From assembly GCA_963995505.1 (NCBI GenBank), contig OZ023182.1:1007001-1071000 (forward strand): a stretch of DNA of 64,000 nt. Reading direction: 5' to 3'. This stretch comes from Hypericum androsaemum (Eukaryota; Streptophyta; Magnoliopsida; Malpighiales; Hypericaceae). The position numbers and the translations under genes are program-made. Position 1 is the first letter of the stretch. The number at the start of each line of letters is the position of its first letter. This document shows, one piece after another, positions 36,587-49,107 of the stretch. The notes below the pieces were generated by a model. It was not told the origin of the DNA. It searched no databases and saw nothing but the letters and a program-made list of their open reading frames with translations.

Positions 36587-36671
36587 TATATTTTCCCTGT
36601 AGTTTTCACCATTTATCTTATACTCATTTTGTTGTCAATTGAAGTACCCTTTTATGGAAAGCGACGCCTAA

Positions 36672-36893
<222 letters not shown>

Positions 36894-38117
36894 TAAAATA
36901 ATAAATAGATTACAAATTAGGTTTATGAATTAAGACCGAATGCCTCACATTCAAAGTGACGCCATATCGACATTATAATATAATTTTATTGAAAAACATC
37001 TAGCTAGTAATATGCCAGATTGGTCCTTCGTAACATGAAATAAAGATTCCTTATTTTATTAAAATTTTATAAACTTTATTTATCGTAGACTAACATTATT
37101 TGTCTGTAACCGTTGGTGCAATCTAGTGGGCCGTTCTATCCACTTTTGACGGGCAGGAGAGATAGCCCCATGTCCTTCTTTGTAGAAGCTAATGCTGATA
37201 TCCCAAAGTCCAATAGTAACCTTAGCGAGACGTTGCGTCTCTTTTCCAGTAGAGGTTTCAATCCAAGAGAAACCGTGGCTCTTCTAGGCAAGACTATTTC
37301 ACTACCGTCCTTAGTAACTCGAGATTAACCCGCTAGGATACTATATACATATTTTTTTAATATTGTACTCAATTTTTTTTCTTTTTTCAGGAGGATATGG
37401 CGTTGGAAAAATCAGTTGTGACTTCATCAAGGAACAGATCAAAGACTTCCAAGGAACAAGGAGACCAGACCCCACGATGACGCCCGACTTCGTGTAAGAG
37501 ATGAGGCTCAAGTGCTTGAGGCCGAGCCCCGATGGGGGGCCGCCTTCAGTAGCATCCAGAGGGAAGTTCGACTCGCTCTATTACAAGAACCTGGTGAGGG
37601 GGAGAGGGGTTCTAATATCTGATAGGAGCTAATGAACAATGCTATTACAAGACAGGTCGTGACTTTGTACGCTTCCGAGAACGGAACCCTATTCAGGAAT
37701 GACTTCGCTCGGTCGATGCTCAAGATGTCAAACCTTAACGTTCTAACAGCAACTCAAGGCCACGTTAGGCTGACATGCTCCCGTCCAGTTTTCCCGCGCC
37801 ATTAGTTGGTCCGTAGTATATACGTCAGTTCTGCTCTAATCTGTAGTTAACAGTATTGAGAGAGGACGAGAATAAGGTATATACGTTAGATTCGTAGGGG
37901 ATGGGAGGTTAAGATCCAACATATGTATCGAGAAGCTAATACTGTAGCAGTTTGGCTTTAGCCAATTTTTCTTTTCCAAGCCTTTAGGCTTGTTTTCGGT
38001 TGACTCCACCAAAGAAGCTAAAGTTCGCTTGTTGGCTGAACTATCAAACGTAGAAACATCGGTTTATGTGTTTTAAACTACTACGAGGTAATATTTTGAC
38101 AATGTTTCAAATCACAA

Positions 38118-39104
38118 CTAAAATGAAGTCTTATCCTTAAAATAATGAATCAGTAAAGGTGATTGATTTGTATCAATGAACCAAGTAAAAAAGAGTCCAC
38201 TCCCAAGTTCATGGCTTTCCACAACTTGCATCAGTAGTCTCCTCAACTTTTTTTCTTTTGAGGAAGCCATCAGTTTTTGTCTGGTTTCTTCTTGTTGGAT
38301 ATTAGAGCATATGCTCTCCAAAGAAGGCAACTTGGAACTAATCAACAATTGTGCTTGAACAAATTAATACTCTGGTTTTATATCAGATAGAAGTTTAAAG
38401 ATTCTATCATGTTCCACTCTTTTCTGAATGGTTATTAAATCTGTAGTGGGTGGCCTATATAACTCTAATCATCCCACATCACGTTTATTTTTCCCAAGTA
38501 CTCGGTAATGAGCATTTCTCCCTGTTTTGCTTCTGAAGTACTTTTTTTCAATTCAAAGATTCTATAAAGATTATTGTGTTGATTAATAGAGTTCCATAAC
38601 CCTCTAGCACTCTCAGCTATAGAGAAAATATCATAAATTTTACTGCCAAGCGAGTTCAAGATCCAAGTGATTACCAATTGGTCATTTGCTTCCCATTCTG
38701 AAAATGCTTCATCCTCAGGTTCAGGGGGTTGAATCTTCCCATTGATGTAACCCAGCATGCTTTTTCTGTTGAGGTTTCTTGATATGGCTCTAGCCCAAGA
38801 TAAATAATTGTGTGATGACAAAGACACGGGTGATAACTTGAGGCTTATATTTGTGTCTGTTTCTGCAGTGCTAAATCTCTTGGATGTTTGAGAAGATTGA
38901 AGTGTTTGTGCTGCGGATTCTGTAGGGCAGGATCGATTTTGTTCTTTCATTCTGATACCATGAAGATTTTAAGAACAGGTAATGTACTTTTAATTAATAA
39001 TTTCAGTTTTACATGAGTTTATATACAATAATGAGAGAGGATGATTAAAGCTATTATAACAGCTAGATTACAGCTCGGCATTGTAATTAGACTAGCCGTT
39101 GACA
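38118..39104 (-). mobile_element. Truncated copia gag element (copy 2)
   Basis: Same as 13,222-14,208; gag frame 38,950 to 38,465 and LTR 38,961-39,104. Confidence 0.8.
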
Positions 39105-39222
39105 AAGGAGAGAGACGCGGGAGAAGAAGCGGCTTCCAACGGCTCCGTTATGCAATCATGGAGCGCCCACCAGGTGTTTGATGAAAGTTCCAAAAGAGCG
39201 CAGATTTCTGAGATGATCAAGG
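39105..39222 (+). pseudogene. Unidentified exon fragment (copy 2)
   Basis: Same as 14,209-14,326, with the same reading frame and donor. Confidence 0.45.
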
Positions 39223-39260
39223 TAGGTATCTTAACCATTGTTGTCCTTCATCATACCAAC

Positions 39261-39683
39261 CGTAGTTTTAAAAAACGCACTCCGACCAATCAGACATAAG
39301 AGCGGTCCATTTTTAGGGGTAAAAAGGCCTCCGATCAAACCGCCCAAAATCCGGTCGGACTGGGCAGTTTATACTAGTTTTTGAATCGAACCGCCCAGTC
39401 TGACCTGAGTTTAGCCAAATCAGCAAAAAATTAAACAAAAAGTCGTATTGTATGCTCGATTTTTCTTAATCAGTAAAGAAAAATAGACTTTATATGTTAT
39501 AAATTGGTTAATATTTCTAAAATGTAGATTTTGAAACCTATATTTCGACTATTTAGTCTACATAATATTTGAAAATTATTAAAATTTTAATTAAAAAAGT
39601 CTGGTCTAACCAGCAGTCTGACCGGTCGGGCCGGAAAACAGACAAAATCCGACCCGTACCAAAACCCGTATTTTAAAACAATG
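39261..39683. mobile_element. hAT-type MITE (copy 2)
   Basis: Counterpart of 14,365-14,786. One flank has mutated (ATACCAAC left, ATATCAAC right). Confidence 0.82.
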
Positions 39684-39941
39684 ATATCAACAGAGTGCTC
39701 CCACAGCAAGGACAAATCTTTATGCGAGAATGTTGAAATAGTGTTGTGAAAGTTTATAGTGAACTTAAAAAAAACAACTAAGCTGATCTTTTGTTAGTTG
39801 TTTAATTCATTGTTGTTGTAGGAATTGTTTTCGATATAAATGCTTTGGAATATGAACAATTTTTACACCATTGTGCATTTATAAATTCCAAACATGCAAC
39901 AAACCTCGTCCAAAATATTACGACTTTATTGGAAAATTTCT

Positions 39942-40311
39942 TATGACAGGCTTGGTTTCACAGCTCAAAGGGATATGAGGAACAGTTAAATGTCGGCTGC
40001 TTTCGTCACACTTGAGCAAAGAGTTTTGAAGTTCCATTCTTTCTCACCCTGCTGCATCTCTCTCTTCTGCATCTAATCAATAGTCCGAACGGCTGTCGTT
40101 TCGCTCTTTTTCTTGGGATATGAGTTGTAGTACTATGCTCAAAACTGCTGATCAAGCAAACCAGATTCAACTCTGATATGTTGATCAAGCAAATTGCTGT
40201 AAATGTTTACAGGATAATTTACAATTTTCAGTTGTTTTAATTTCAAGACAAAGCACACGGCCGCCCTGAACTACTGGAATCTCTGCATTTTCCTTTTTAC
40301 TCTCAGATCCC
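39942..40311. pseudogene. MPH2-like 3' fragment plus MBD micro-fragment (copy 2)
   Basis: Counterparts of 15,046-15,358 (plus-strand gene piece) and 15,368-15,414 (minus-strand gene piece). Confidence 0.78.
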
Positions 40312-40734
40312 GCCCGCTTCTTCAATAGCTCCAGCGACCAACTTGCTAGGAATTCAAGGTTCCGGTAGTGTGTTTTGGCGAGGGAGGGATGATCATTCTC
40401 AAAAGGCCAACCAAGTTCATGGAATCACTGATGGAATCAATGATCGTGCATTTTTTGGGCACACCCCTTCAATATGTTTCTTTGTTTCTCGCCCACAGGT
40501 CCAAAATTCTCATATTTTGTAAATGCATATGTTTCACTTCATTGAATTTTCGACTCAAAATTAGTTATGTCACACAAAAATATTAACCCAAGTTTTCAAA
40601 CGATGAAAAAAATAAATGTTTATTTCTAAATTTCAAAACTCAAAATCCGTAAGATAAATCAGTATCAAACAAAAATATCTCATAAAAAAAAGCTAAAATT
40701 AAAACAACCAACTCAAGGGATCTCATCCGGATCT

Positions 40735-41538
40735 CTAGACCAAAAAGAAAGCTACAAAGATGGACAAAAAGGCGGCGGAGACTCTAACAACACCAAGAGA
40801 AGAGGCCGAGTTGCCAGCGGGAGGAGGAATGGAGGAAGAACCATCAAAGGGAGAGTGCGACGAAGGCGTAGTTCCAGCAGTGACGTTAATGGCAAGCTTC
40901 TGACCGTCGAAGCAATGCACAGGGTCGCCGGAAATGAAGAAGTATTCGCCGGGAGAGTTGAGAGTGATGGACGTCGGCGAGGTGGAGTATAGAGATAATG
41001 TGCTGAAGCTGCCGTGGCATGTGTCATATCCTGCCTCCTCCACCTGCGCTACATTGTGTCTTCCGGTAACGTAGTTGAAAACTGTCATAAACACAATCAT
41101 TGCATTATTGTAAAACTAAACATTTTACATGTATCTTGTTAATAACTAGTCTAGAGTTGTAATTAAAATCAGTAAATTGTAAAAAAGGTGCTCACCTAGC
41201 TTGTCTCCAACTTTGAAGGGTTTATTGGCAGCCCAAATTTGGTAGGAATTAGGATTGGCACCAACAATGGCCGGGTCAGTCCAATACAAGTCGTCTCCAA
41301 CTATATAGGTGACGGGTTCCGAGCTTGATTGGGGCGAAGGTGGTGCTGAAATTGGGGTGGGAGAAGGTTCTCTCGGGAGTATCAAGACAGTGGTCGTGGT
41401 GGGCGCCATGGAAACTTCAGAAGTCGTGGGAGACGGAACAGAAGTAATTGTATCGGTAGCACTAACATTGATTGGTACCAAGGAAGTCACCAAAATTGCT
41501 AGTAGTAGAAACGCCATGTTTGCTTTGTTTGTGCCCAT
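40735..41538 (-). CDS. Early nodulin-like phytocyanin, GPI-type (ENODL copy 2)
   Basis: Exon 1 41196-41538, exon 2 40735-41081, minus strand, 229 residues, predicted protein identical to copy 1. All splice sites and the TATA-like run about 60 bases upstream are kept. With copy 1 it forms a pair separated by about 24.9 kb, of which 8.36 kb is the copia insertion. It has the same Ser165 at the copper Cys position and the same N-terminal Pro-rich segment. Confidence 0.87.
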
Positions 41539-41727
41539 TGTTGCCTTTATCGTTCTCTTGTTATTAATCACGTGATCACATATTCCACGAGTTGGTCCAT
41601 ATATATATATAGAACGTATTACGACTTTTATTAGGTTTCTGAGATTTTTTGATTTGTTATAGTAATCCTTAGCTTCTCGTATTAGGTTTCCGAAGTTTAA
41701 TCAAACACATTGCTTATACATTTTCCG

Positions 41728-41782
<55 letters not shown>
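41728..41782. repeat. (TA)n microsatellite
   Basis: Unit 2 counterpart of 16,830-16,890, slightly shorter. Confidence 0.9.
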
Positions 41783-41784
<2 letters not shown>

Positions 41785-42127
41785 GATCAATGGTTGATCC
41801 TTTTGTACTAAATAAAAGATTATTTTTTTAAACAAAATTTTATATACTACTCACTATAAAATTATTACCGGATAAAATTATCTAACATCGTAAAATTTTA
41901 CATAGGATCAAGTCAATACGGAAGTTATGGGACAGATGGCAATTTTCTTGTTTTTATTGTAAAATAGTAAAAGATAAGGGAGAGAAAAAATCTGATATCT
42001 GAAATTTTTTTCGGATTCGGATAATTGTGTATTCAAATTTGGATTCAGATTATCCGAATTTTTTATTTGGATTCGGATACTAAAATAGATATTTCGGATG
42101 TATCCGATTGTCAAAAACAATTACAAA

Positions 42128-42493
42128 CTCTGATATGTTGATCAAGCAAATTGCTGTAAATTTTTACAGAATAATTTACAATTGTCATCTGTTTCAATTT
42201 GAAGACAAAGCACACGTTCGCATCAGCAACCGCAATGGAGCCTGTTTATAATGAGCTCTGTTCTGTTATAGCAACTGAAATCCGCGTGCGAATTCCCTAT
42301 ATTTCAACCAAGAGGGCTGTTTATAATGATTCATAGTTTCCACTGGTCAAAATGGTGTGATCTTAGTCAACTCTACAGCTCGATCACTATTATACATTAA
42401 GCATGAATTTCACTTGAATTGTCAACATTCCCATAACGCAATGCATACAACATCCATGGTGCATCAAACCAACTTATTCTTGTGAATCAATCA
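42128..42493. pseudogene. Fused MPH2-downstream and MBD-intron fragment (copy 2)
   Basis: Same junction as at 17,233-17,600. Confidence 0.72.
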
Positions 42494-42924
42494 GATTGAT
42501 GAAGAGGATGCATAGAAGAAGATGATGAAGGGAAGAAGAAGAAGAAGAAGAGGGATGCGGGCACCACGTCATCAAAAAACTCCGATGTGGCTAGTCCACA
42601 TGGCCGATTAGGGTCCGGGCAAGACGGGCAGGGCCCGGGCAGCTGCCCGGGCCTCTAATTGATTTTAATTTGAATAAGTTTGACTCAATTGATACGTTTT
42701 AAACCACAGGGTACTGACTTAATTTTTTGCGATACTACAGGGTACTTAAGTGGACTTTTCCCAATATATTAATTAACTTCTCTCTCCTCTCACCCTCACA
42801 CCTTCCTCCTACCTCTCCCTTCAAACCATAAAACCTATTACAACCAAAATCAACAAAAAAACTAGAAATCGATACTCACCCAAGACCCACCTCCTCCTCC
42901 AAAAACCTTCCCAAAAACCCAACA

Positions 42925-43038
42925 ATGGTGAGCAGCAGCAGCAAGAAGATGGTGGAAGTGGTGAAAGGGCTGGACCTGGAGCGATATAAGGGTCGGTGGT
43001 ACGAGATAACTCTAATGGAGAATTGGCTCTCACACTAA
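42925..43038 (+). pseudogene. TIL: TIL lipocalin exon fragment (copy 2)
   Basis: Same 37-residue frame as 18,032-18,145. Here the DNA beyond it continues (to about 43,790), whereas in unit 1 it is cut at about 18,210 and joined to the duplicated MBD block. Confidence 0.82.
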
Positions 43039-43797
43039 GCATTCTGGTGGTCGATGGCCACGCCGCACCCCAAGTCGACATCCAAGTCAATTCACAGAGT
43101 TCACATCCAAGAGCTCCTCACCGTCGTTGCTCTCACTGTCTACATCAACGCCTCTGAATATCTTGCCTATGAAATAGAAAAAAAATCCAATCAAATAGAA
43201 ATGAACGGTTTTCCACCGAGAAAAAAAGAGGGAGAAAATGTCATCGTTGAAGACGAGAACATTGCCGGAGTAGTCGGAGAGGGGCTGGGCGACTGCGGAG
43301 AGTCTGCGGAGCTGGAGCGTGGCCCTGAGGAAGTGGACGACAGGGGGTTCAGGGGATTGGCGGTCGTCCAGGAAAGCGGGGTTTAGGAGGGGGAGGGTTT
43401 TAGTACCGAGGCTGTCGGGGCCGTGGCAACTTAGGGAAGAAGCAAGGCGAGATAGAGAGAGAGAGAGAGAGAGAGGAGAAGAAGACGAAGTAAGAGGGAA
43501 AAATAAATGAGAGGAGTTATGGGGTTTTTTTTAAAATTATAAATAAATTGAGGACTGAATAGATAATTTACCACAGTCTACGTCAACTTTAACTTAAAGA
43601 AGTCAGACACCACGTGTCTTTCACATCGTCTCAAAACGACGTCGTTTCAGACGGGTTTCGATGGGCAGCTGCCTTGGACCTGCCCCGAAAATTGGTGGTC
43701 AACCACTAGTACTAAACTACCAATTTGAAAACACATGGTACTCTAGGCAAAAAGGGTAAAATCACAGGGTACTAAAATGAACTTATCCTAAAAAACA
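43039..43797. other. GC-rich chimeric tract after the TIL fragment
   Basis: Includes a plus-strand open stretch (from ATG at 43,054) and a (GA)n run at about 43,457-43,475, but no family I recognise. It ends with GGTACTCTAGG...ATCACAGGGTACTAAAATG, a degenerate direct repeat of about 42,705-42,760. The whole 42.6-43.8 kb tract looks like a transposon carrying host pieces. Confidence 0.45.
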
Positions 43798-43937
43798 ATT
43801 GAGTTGTTGTAGGAATGTTTTTTTAATAGAAATGCTTTGGAATATGAATAATTGTGACACCATTGTGCATTTGTGAACTCCAAACACCCAAAACAATTAT
43901 CTCTTGTTTATTTAGGCAATATGTACTTATGAACATC

Positions 43938-44160
43938 TGTTAGATCCAAGAAAGAGAGGGAGAGAGAGAGAAGATAGGAGTCGGGAAAGATAACCGTCTA
44001 TTAGGTAAATTATCAAGAATAGTCACAAGTCCTGTACACAATTCTACTTATAGTTCATGACTACCCATTTGGGTCGTTAACCCATACAATAAGCCCATGA
44101 GCCCAACGTACACTAACAATCCATTAACTACATTTTCCAGCTCAACACACACATCTAACA
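43938..44160 (-). repeat. 3' LTR of the gypsy element
   Basis: TGTTAGATCC ... CATCTAACA; contains a GA-rich run. Confidence 0.93.
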
Positions 44161-44187
44161 TCCTCGCCCTTCACAACGAACTTGTCC

Positions 44188-47100
44188 TCAAGTTTGTGAC
44201 AAATTGAAGGCTGGAAATTTAGAACGAATATCCGCAACATCTTCCCAAGTTGCATCTTCAGGACTCAAATTGAACCATACAATCAACACCTGCAGAACAT
44301 CCAAACTCTTCCTCTTCACAGTTCGGGTAGCCAATACTTGTAAAGGTTCAACTCTGATCTCCCCATCTGCAGTAGCAGCAGGAAGTGTGGGCGTTGTTGC
44401 TACAACGGGTGGCATCCCTCATTTAAGTAATGAGACGTGGAAGACAGGGTGGATGCTGCTTCCACTAGGCATTTCCAGCTTGTACGCGACTCGCCCCAAC
44501 TGCTGTACAACCTTGAAAGGCCCATAGTACTTTGTAGCCAATTTTAAGCTTCGTCTCACTGCTACAGAGGTTTGTCTATAAGGTTGTAGCTTCAAATAGA
44601 CCCAATCATCCACCTGAAACTCTCTCTGAGATCTCTTTTTGTCAGCCTGCACCTTCATTCTTCTTTGTGCTGCTGCTAAATTGGCTTTGATACTCTGCAA
44701 TGCCCTCACCCTTTCAGCCAAGTAATCATCAACAGCAGCTATCATACTATGCTACACTCTTATGCCAAGAAACTCAGATGGAACATAACCATATAATGCT
44801 TCAAAAGGACTCATCTTCAGGGCAGTATGATAGTTGGTATTATACCAAAGTTCTGCCAAAGCCAACCATGCACTCCAAGAATTGGGCTTCTCAAAACAAA
44901 AACATCGCAAGTAATTCTCTAAGCTTTGATTCACCCTCTCCATCTGCCCATCTGTTTGAGGATGATAAGCAGTACTCAAATGCACTCGTATATCCATCAA
45001 ATCACACAATTCACCCCAAACCTTACTCGTAAACACCTTATCAGTATTGCAAATTATGCTCTGAGGTAAGCCATGCAACTTGCACACACCATCCATAATT
45101 GTTTTGGCTACCTGCAATGCAGTAAAAGGATGAGAGAGTGCCAAGAAATGTGCATATTTCGTCAATCTGTCAATCACAACCAAGATTGTATCCTTCCTCT
45201 GCGACATGGGTAAACCCTCCACAAAGTCCATAAAAATGTCCTGCCATACACCTTCTGGAATTGGGAGTGGCTGCAAAAGACCAGGATAAGCAACTGTTTC
45301 ACTCTTGCATTGCATACAAACCGAGCATTTTCCAATTGCTTCTTGTACATCCTTTTTCATTCCAGGCCAGTAGAACAAACGTTTAATTCTCTGGTAACTT
45401 CCCACAATCCCAGAATGTCCTCCTACTGTTGACTTGTGCATTTCTTCAACTAATTAAGTTCTCACCTCTCCATTGCAACCAACCATAATCCTTCCCTTGT
45501 ATTTGATTAGTTCCCCACTCAGCTGAAATCCAGGCTTGGATGCAGGGTCCTTCATTAAAGCAGTCTGTATAGATTGGATATTAGTATCATTCTCATAAGA
45601 TGCGATCACTTCTGCCATCCAATGTGGCTGAGTAACAGAAATAACATAGGCCTCAGCAATAGTGAATTGCTTCCTAGACAATGCATCTGCCACCACATTC
45701 TCTTTACCCTTTCTGTAGTCAATACAAAAGTCCAATCCAAGGAGCTTGGACATCGCCTTTTTCTGCAAGCTCGTATGAATCTTTTGCTCAAACAAATACT
45801 TGATACTTGACTGGTCCATTTTAATCACAAACTTATCATTTTCTAGGTATGGTCTCCATTTATCAACAGCGGCTAATACTGCTAATAACTCTTTCTCGTA
45901 AATGGATCTACCTGCATTGCGTGGACCAAAAGCTTCACTTAAGAATGCCAAGGGCCTGCCCTCTTGCATAAGCACGGCTCCCATACCCAACTGGCTCGCA
46001 TCAGTTTCAACTACGAACTGCTTAGAGAAGTCTGGTAATGCAAGCACAAGAGCTTCCACCATCGCCCTTTTCAACAACTGGAAAGCTTCTTCAGCTTCTT
46101 GAGACCAAGCAAAACTATTTTTCTTAAGCAAATCATACAATGGCCTGCATTTCAAACCGTAATCCTTGATGAACTTTCTGTAATAACCAGTTAGACCCAA
46201 GAATTTTCTAAGATCAGATACTGTACTTGGAGAAACCCAGTTAATCATTGCTTCAATCTTCTTTGGATTTGTTCGAACTCCATTTGCATCAATAATGTGA
46301 CCCAAATACTCTACGTCGCTGGTCCCAAATGAGCATTTGCTTCTTTTAGCGAAGAACTGTTGACTTCGAAAGATGTCTAAAGTCTTCTCTAAGTGAACCA
46401 AGTGATCGTCCATGCTCTTGCTATATATCAAGACATCGTCGAAGAAAACAAGAATGAAGTCTCTTAGATGAGCTCCAAAAACATTGTTCATTAGAGCCTG
46501 GAAGCTTGCAGGGGCGTTGGTCAATCCAAAAGGCATCACTTTAAACTCAAAGTGACCATGATGAGTTTGAAAAGCTGTCTTGGGAATGTCCTCCACTTTC
46601 ATCCTTATTTGATGATAACCTGATCTTAAGTCCAATTTAGACAATACTCGTGTACCATTTAATTCATCTAACAACTCATCAATCATAGGAATTGGAAACC
46701 TGTTCTTGATTGTGAGATTGTTTAGTTGCCTGTAATCGATACACATCCTCCACGTGCCCTCCTTTTTCTTAACCAACAATACTGGACTAGCGAAAGGACT
46801 CTTACTAGGCTGAATAAAATTAGAATTAAGCAAAGCCTGGACTTGTTCCTCAATTTCTTTCTTCTGGTAATAAGAATACCTGTAAGGCCTTATGCTAACA
46901 GGTTGAGCACCAAACTTCAAGGGAATCTCATGGTCATGTACTCGTGGAGGTGGTAAGGTGTTTGGTTCCGCAAATATGTCACCATACTCTTGCAACAGAG
47001 CCTGCAATCTGGAATCCAACAACTCTACAACATCTGTTGAATGGTTGGTTTCTGAAGTGTCACCAATCAACCAGAAAACTTCCTCCAGGTTACCAACATT

Positions 47101-48841
47101 CTGCTTTTGCAACTGAACACCCTCCATGATGGCCAATCCAGTTGAAGGAATTGCAGTTTGAGACTGCAAATGCTGTATTTCCTCCTTTGTCATCCCTTTC
47201 AAGACAGTCTTCTTCCCATCTTTCTTCACAGTTGCCTGCATAGCCCAAAAATCAAACTCAACAGAAGTTCCTGGCTTCTCTCCCTTCATCCAATCAGTAC
47301 CAAGCACCATGTCATAGCCACCCAACTTAAGAACTCGTAAATCACTCTGAAACTTTTATCCTCCCATCTCCCATTGAAAGTTTCTGCAATGTTCTTTGCT
47401 AGACATCTTTTCACCATTTGCAATAGTCACTACTACTGCTGGAATGGTCTCTTTTCGAAGCTTTAAAGCTTGCACTATTGCATTATCCACGAAGCTAAAG
47501 GTACTGCCTGAATCTAACAAGACCAACAATGACTTGTCCTTGCATTTACCCATGATTTTCAATGTACCACTACTATCATGATCTACTGCATCTACAGCTT
47601 GCAGTGATAAGATAGCTGATCCATCATCAAGCTCATCATCACATGACATATTTTCATCCTCTTGTGGCCTCCCTTGCCAGTTTGAATCCTTTTCCTCTAA
47701 CATATTCAGAGAGTTGTTTTTCTTCCCAGCACACACATGACCATAGTAATACTTTTCACCACAAGTCCAACAATTAGGATCTCTCCTAAAATTCTTGCCA
47801 CCATTCACTGAACTACTACTGCCAGCTCCACTTCTACTACCAACAGAGTTGTTTGCATAACTCCTCCCTCCTCCATAGGACGCACCTGAAACTGACTTAC
47901 CATAATTACCACTAAAGTTTGGAAGACTAGAACTCGTGGTATTCTTATAAGTTTGTTTCTTCTTGAACATTGCTCCTATGGCAGTCTCATTGAGTCTAGC
48001 CAATCTCATAGCTTCTATCAATGATTCTGGCCTTGCTGCTAGAACCATGGCCTGCACATCTTCATCTAACCCCGCAACAAAGCTTGATGTGAAGTACTTA
48101 TCAGAAAAAAAGCTGTTCTCTACCAACATCAAGGCTTTCAATTCCTCAAACCTTCCAACGTAATCTTCCACATCTCCATTCTGTCTCAATTGGTTGAATT
48201 CCTTCACCACGGAGTCAAAACCCTTATCTCCAAAACGAGCATACAAGGCTGTAGTGAACTCTGGCCAAGAAACTCTCTCACGGTTAACAACCCAAGACAT
48301 GTACCAGGTATCCGCTTTATCATCAAGATACACGGCACTCAAATACACCTTCCTTTCTTCTGGAACACGGTTAATCATGAAGTACTTCTCACACCTCCTA
48401 ACCCATGACCTAGGGTTTGTACCATTGAACAACCAATTTGAGGGTTAGGGTTGAAACATTTACCTGAATATTTTCTTGATTCCTTCTTCCAGGTGTTCCT
48501 TCCGCATTCTCCAGCCTAGCTACCTCCGTGCGCGACCCACTCTGTTCACTCCGGTCCACCGCTCGAGGTACGTCTGTGGGAAGCGGCAACAACGGAGATC
48601 TCCGGTCCTCTTCCTGCGAACTCGTCGCCGACAGAGACCTCAGCATCTCCATCATCTCGGCTAATTGACCTTCTACCCAAGACAGCTTTTCCGAGTTCCC
48701 GTCAATTTTAGCCCTCGCCTCGCGCTGCTCCTCCGCCAAGCGCGCAATTTCCTCGCCCTGCTTCCGGCGGCGTTCAACTTCCAGTCTATTTTCTTGTTCC
48801 AAGGCACGAATTTGATCATCCATTTCACCCAATCGAGTCAT
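44188..48841 (-). pseudogene. Gypsy gag-pol polyprotein with four nonsense codons and one frameshift
   Basis: Gag starts at ATG 48,841 with a coiled-coil-like Glu/Arg/Gln-rich front, then shifts frame near 48,430. The rest (48,432 to 44,188) stays in one frame, broken by stops at 47,356, 45,454, 44,752 and 44,419. Order: retrotransposon gag (FNGTNPRSWVRRCEKYF), zinc knuckle (CWTCGEKYYYGHVC), aspartic protease (LLDSGSTFSFVD, then MVLGTDWM), reverse transcriptase (YRQLNNLTIKN, VFFDDVLIYSKS), RNase H (ETDASQLGMGAVL), integrase with HHCC finger (GGHSG ... CSVCMQC) and core MDFVEGLP, TAYHPQTDGQMERVN, then a chromodomain-like WEDVADIRSKF end. In the integrase the usual second catalytic Asp (SDRD motif) reads CNTD, so it appears replaced by Asn. 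Not functional as it stands. Confidence 0.9.
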
Positions 48842-48867
48842 TGACGAGCTTCTCCGAGAATCGAAGT

Positions 48868-48879
48868 GCTCTGATACCA
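48868..48879 (-). promoter_or_regulatory. Primer-binding site of the gypsy element
   Basis: TGGTATCAGAGC on the minus strand, three bases from the 5' LTR; initiator Met tRNA type. Confidence 0.9.
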
Positions 48880-48882
48880 ACT

Positions 48883-49107
48883 TGTTAGATCCAAGAAAGA
48901 GAGGGAGAGAGAGAGAGAAGATAGGAGTCGGGAAAGATAACTGTCTATTAGGTAAATTGTCAAGAATAGTCACAAGTCCTGTACACAATTCTACTTATAG
49001 TTCATGACTACCCATTTGGGTCGTTAGCCCATACAATAAGCCCATGAGCCTAACGTACACTAACAATCCATTAACTACGTTTTCCAGCTCAACACACACA
49101 TCTAACA
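48883..49107 (-). repeat. 5' LTR of the gypsy element
   Basis: 225 bases; two bases longer than its partner in the GA run. Confidence 0.93.

Larger units (their letters stand above)
43938..49107 (-). mobile_element. Ty3/gypsy chromovirus LTR retrotransposon
   Basis: 5,170 bases with LTRs 43938-44160 and 48883-49107. The target duplication ACATC flanks it (43,933-43,937 and 49,108-49,112), and the empty site is readable in unit 1 near 6,205. On the minus strand: PBS TGGTATCAGAGC (48,868-48,879), gag, protease, reverse transcriptase, RNase H, integrase, C-terminal chromodomain-like end, and a purine-rich tract (AAGGGCGAGGA) next to the left LTR. The LTRs differ by about five substitutions plus a GA unit. 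Short LTRs and small size suggest the Reina-type clade, but that is inference. Confidence 0.93.

Noticed and set aside
44204..44527. Plus-strand frames across the gypsy element
   Set aside because: Shadows of the minus-strand polyprotein.
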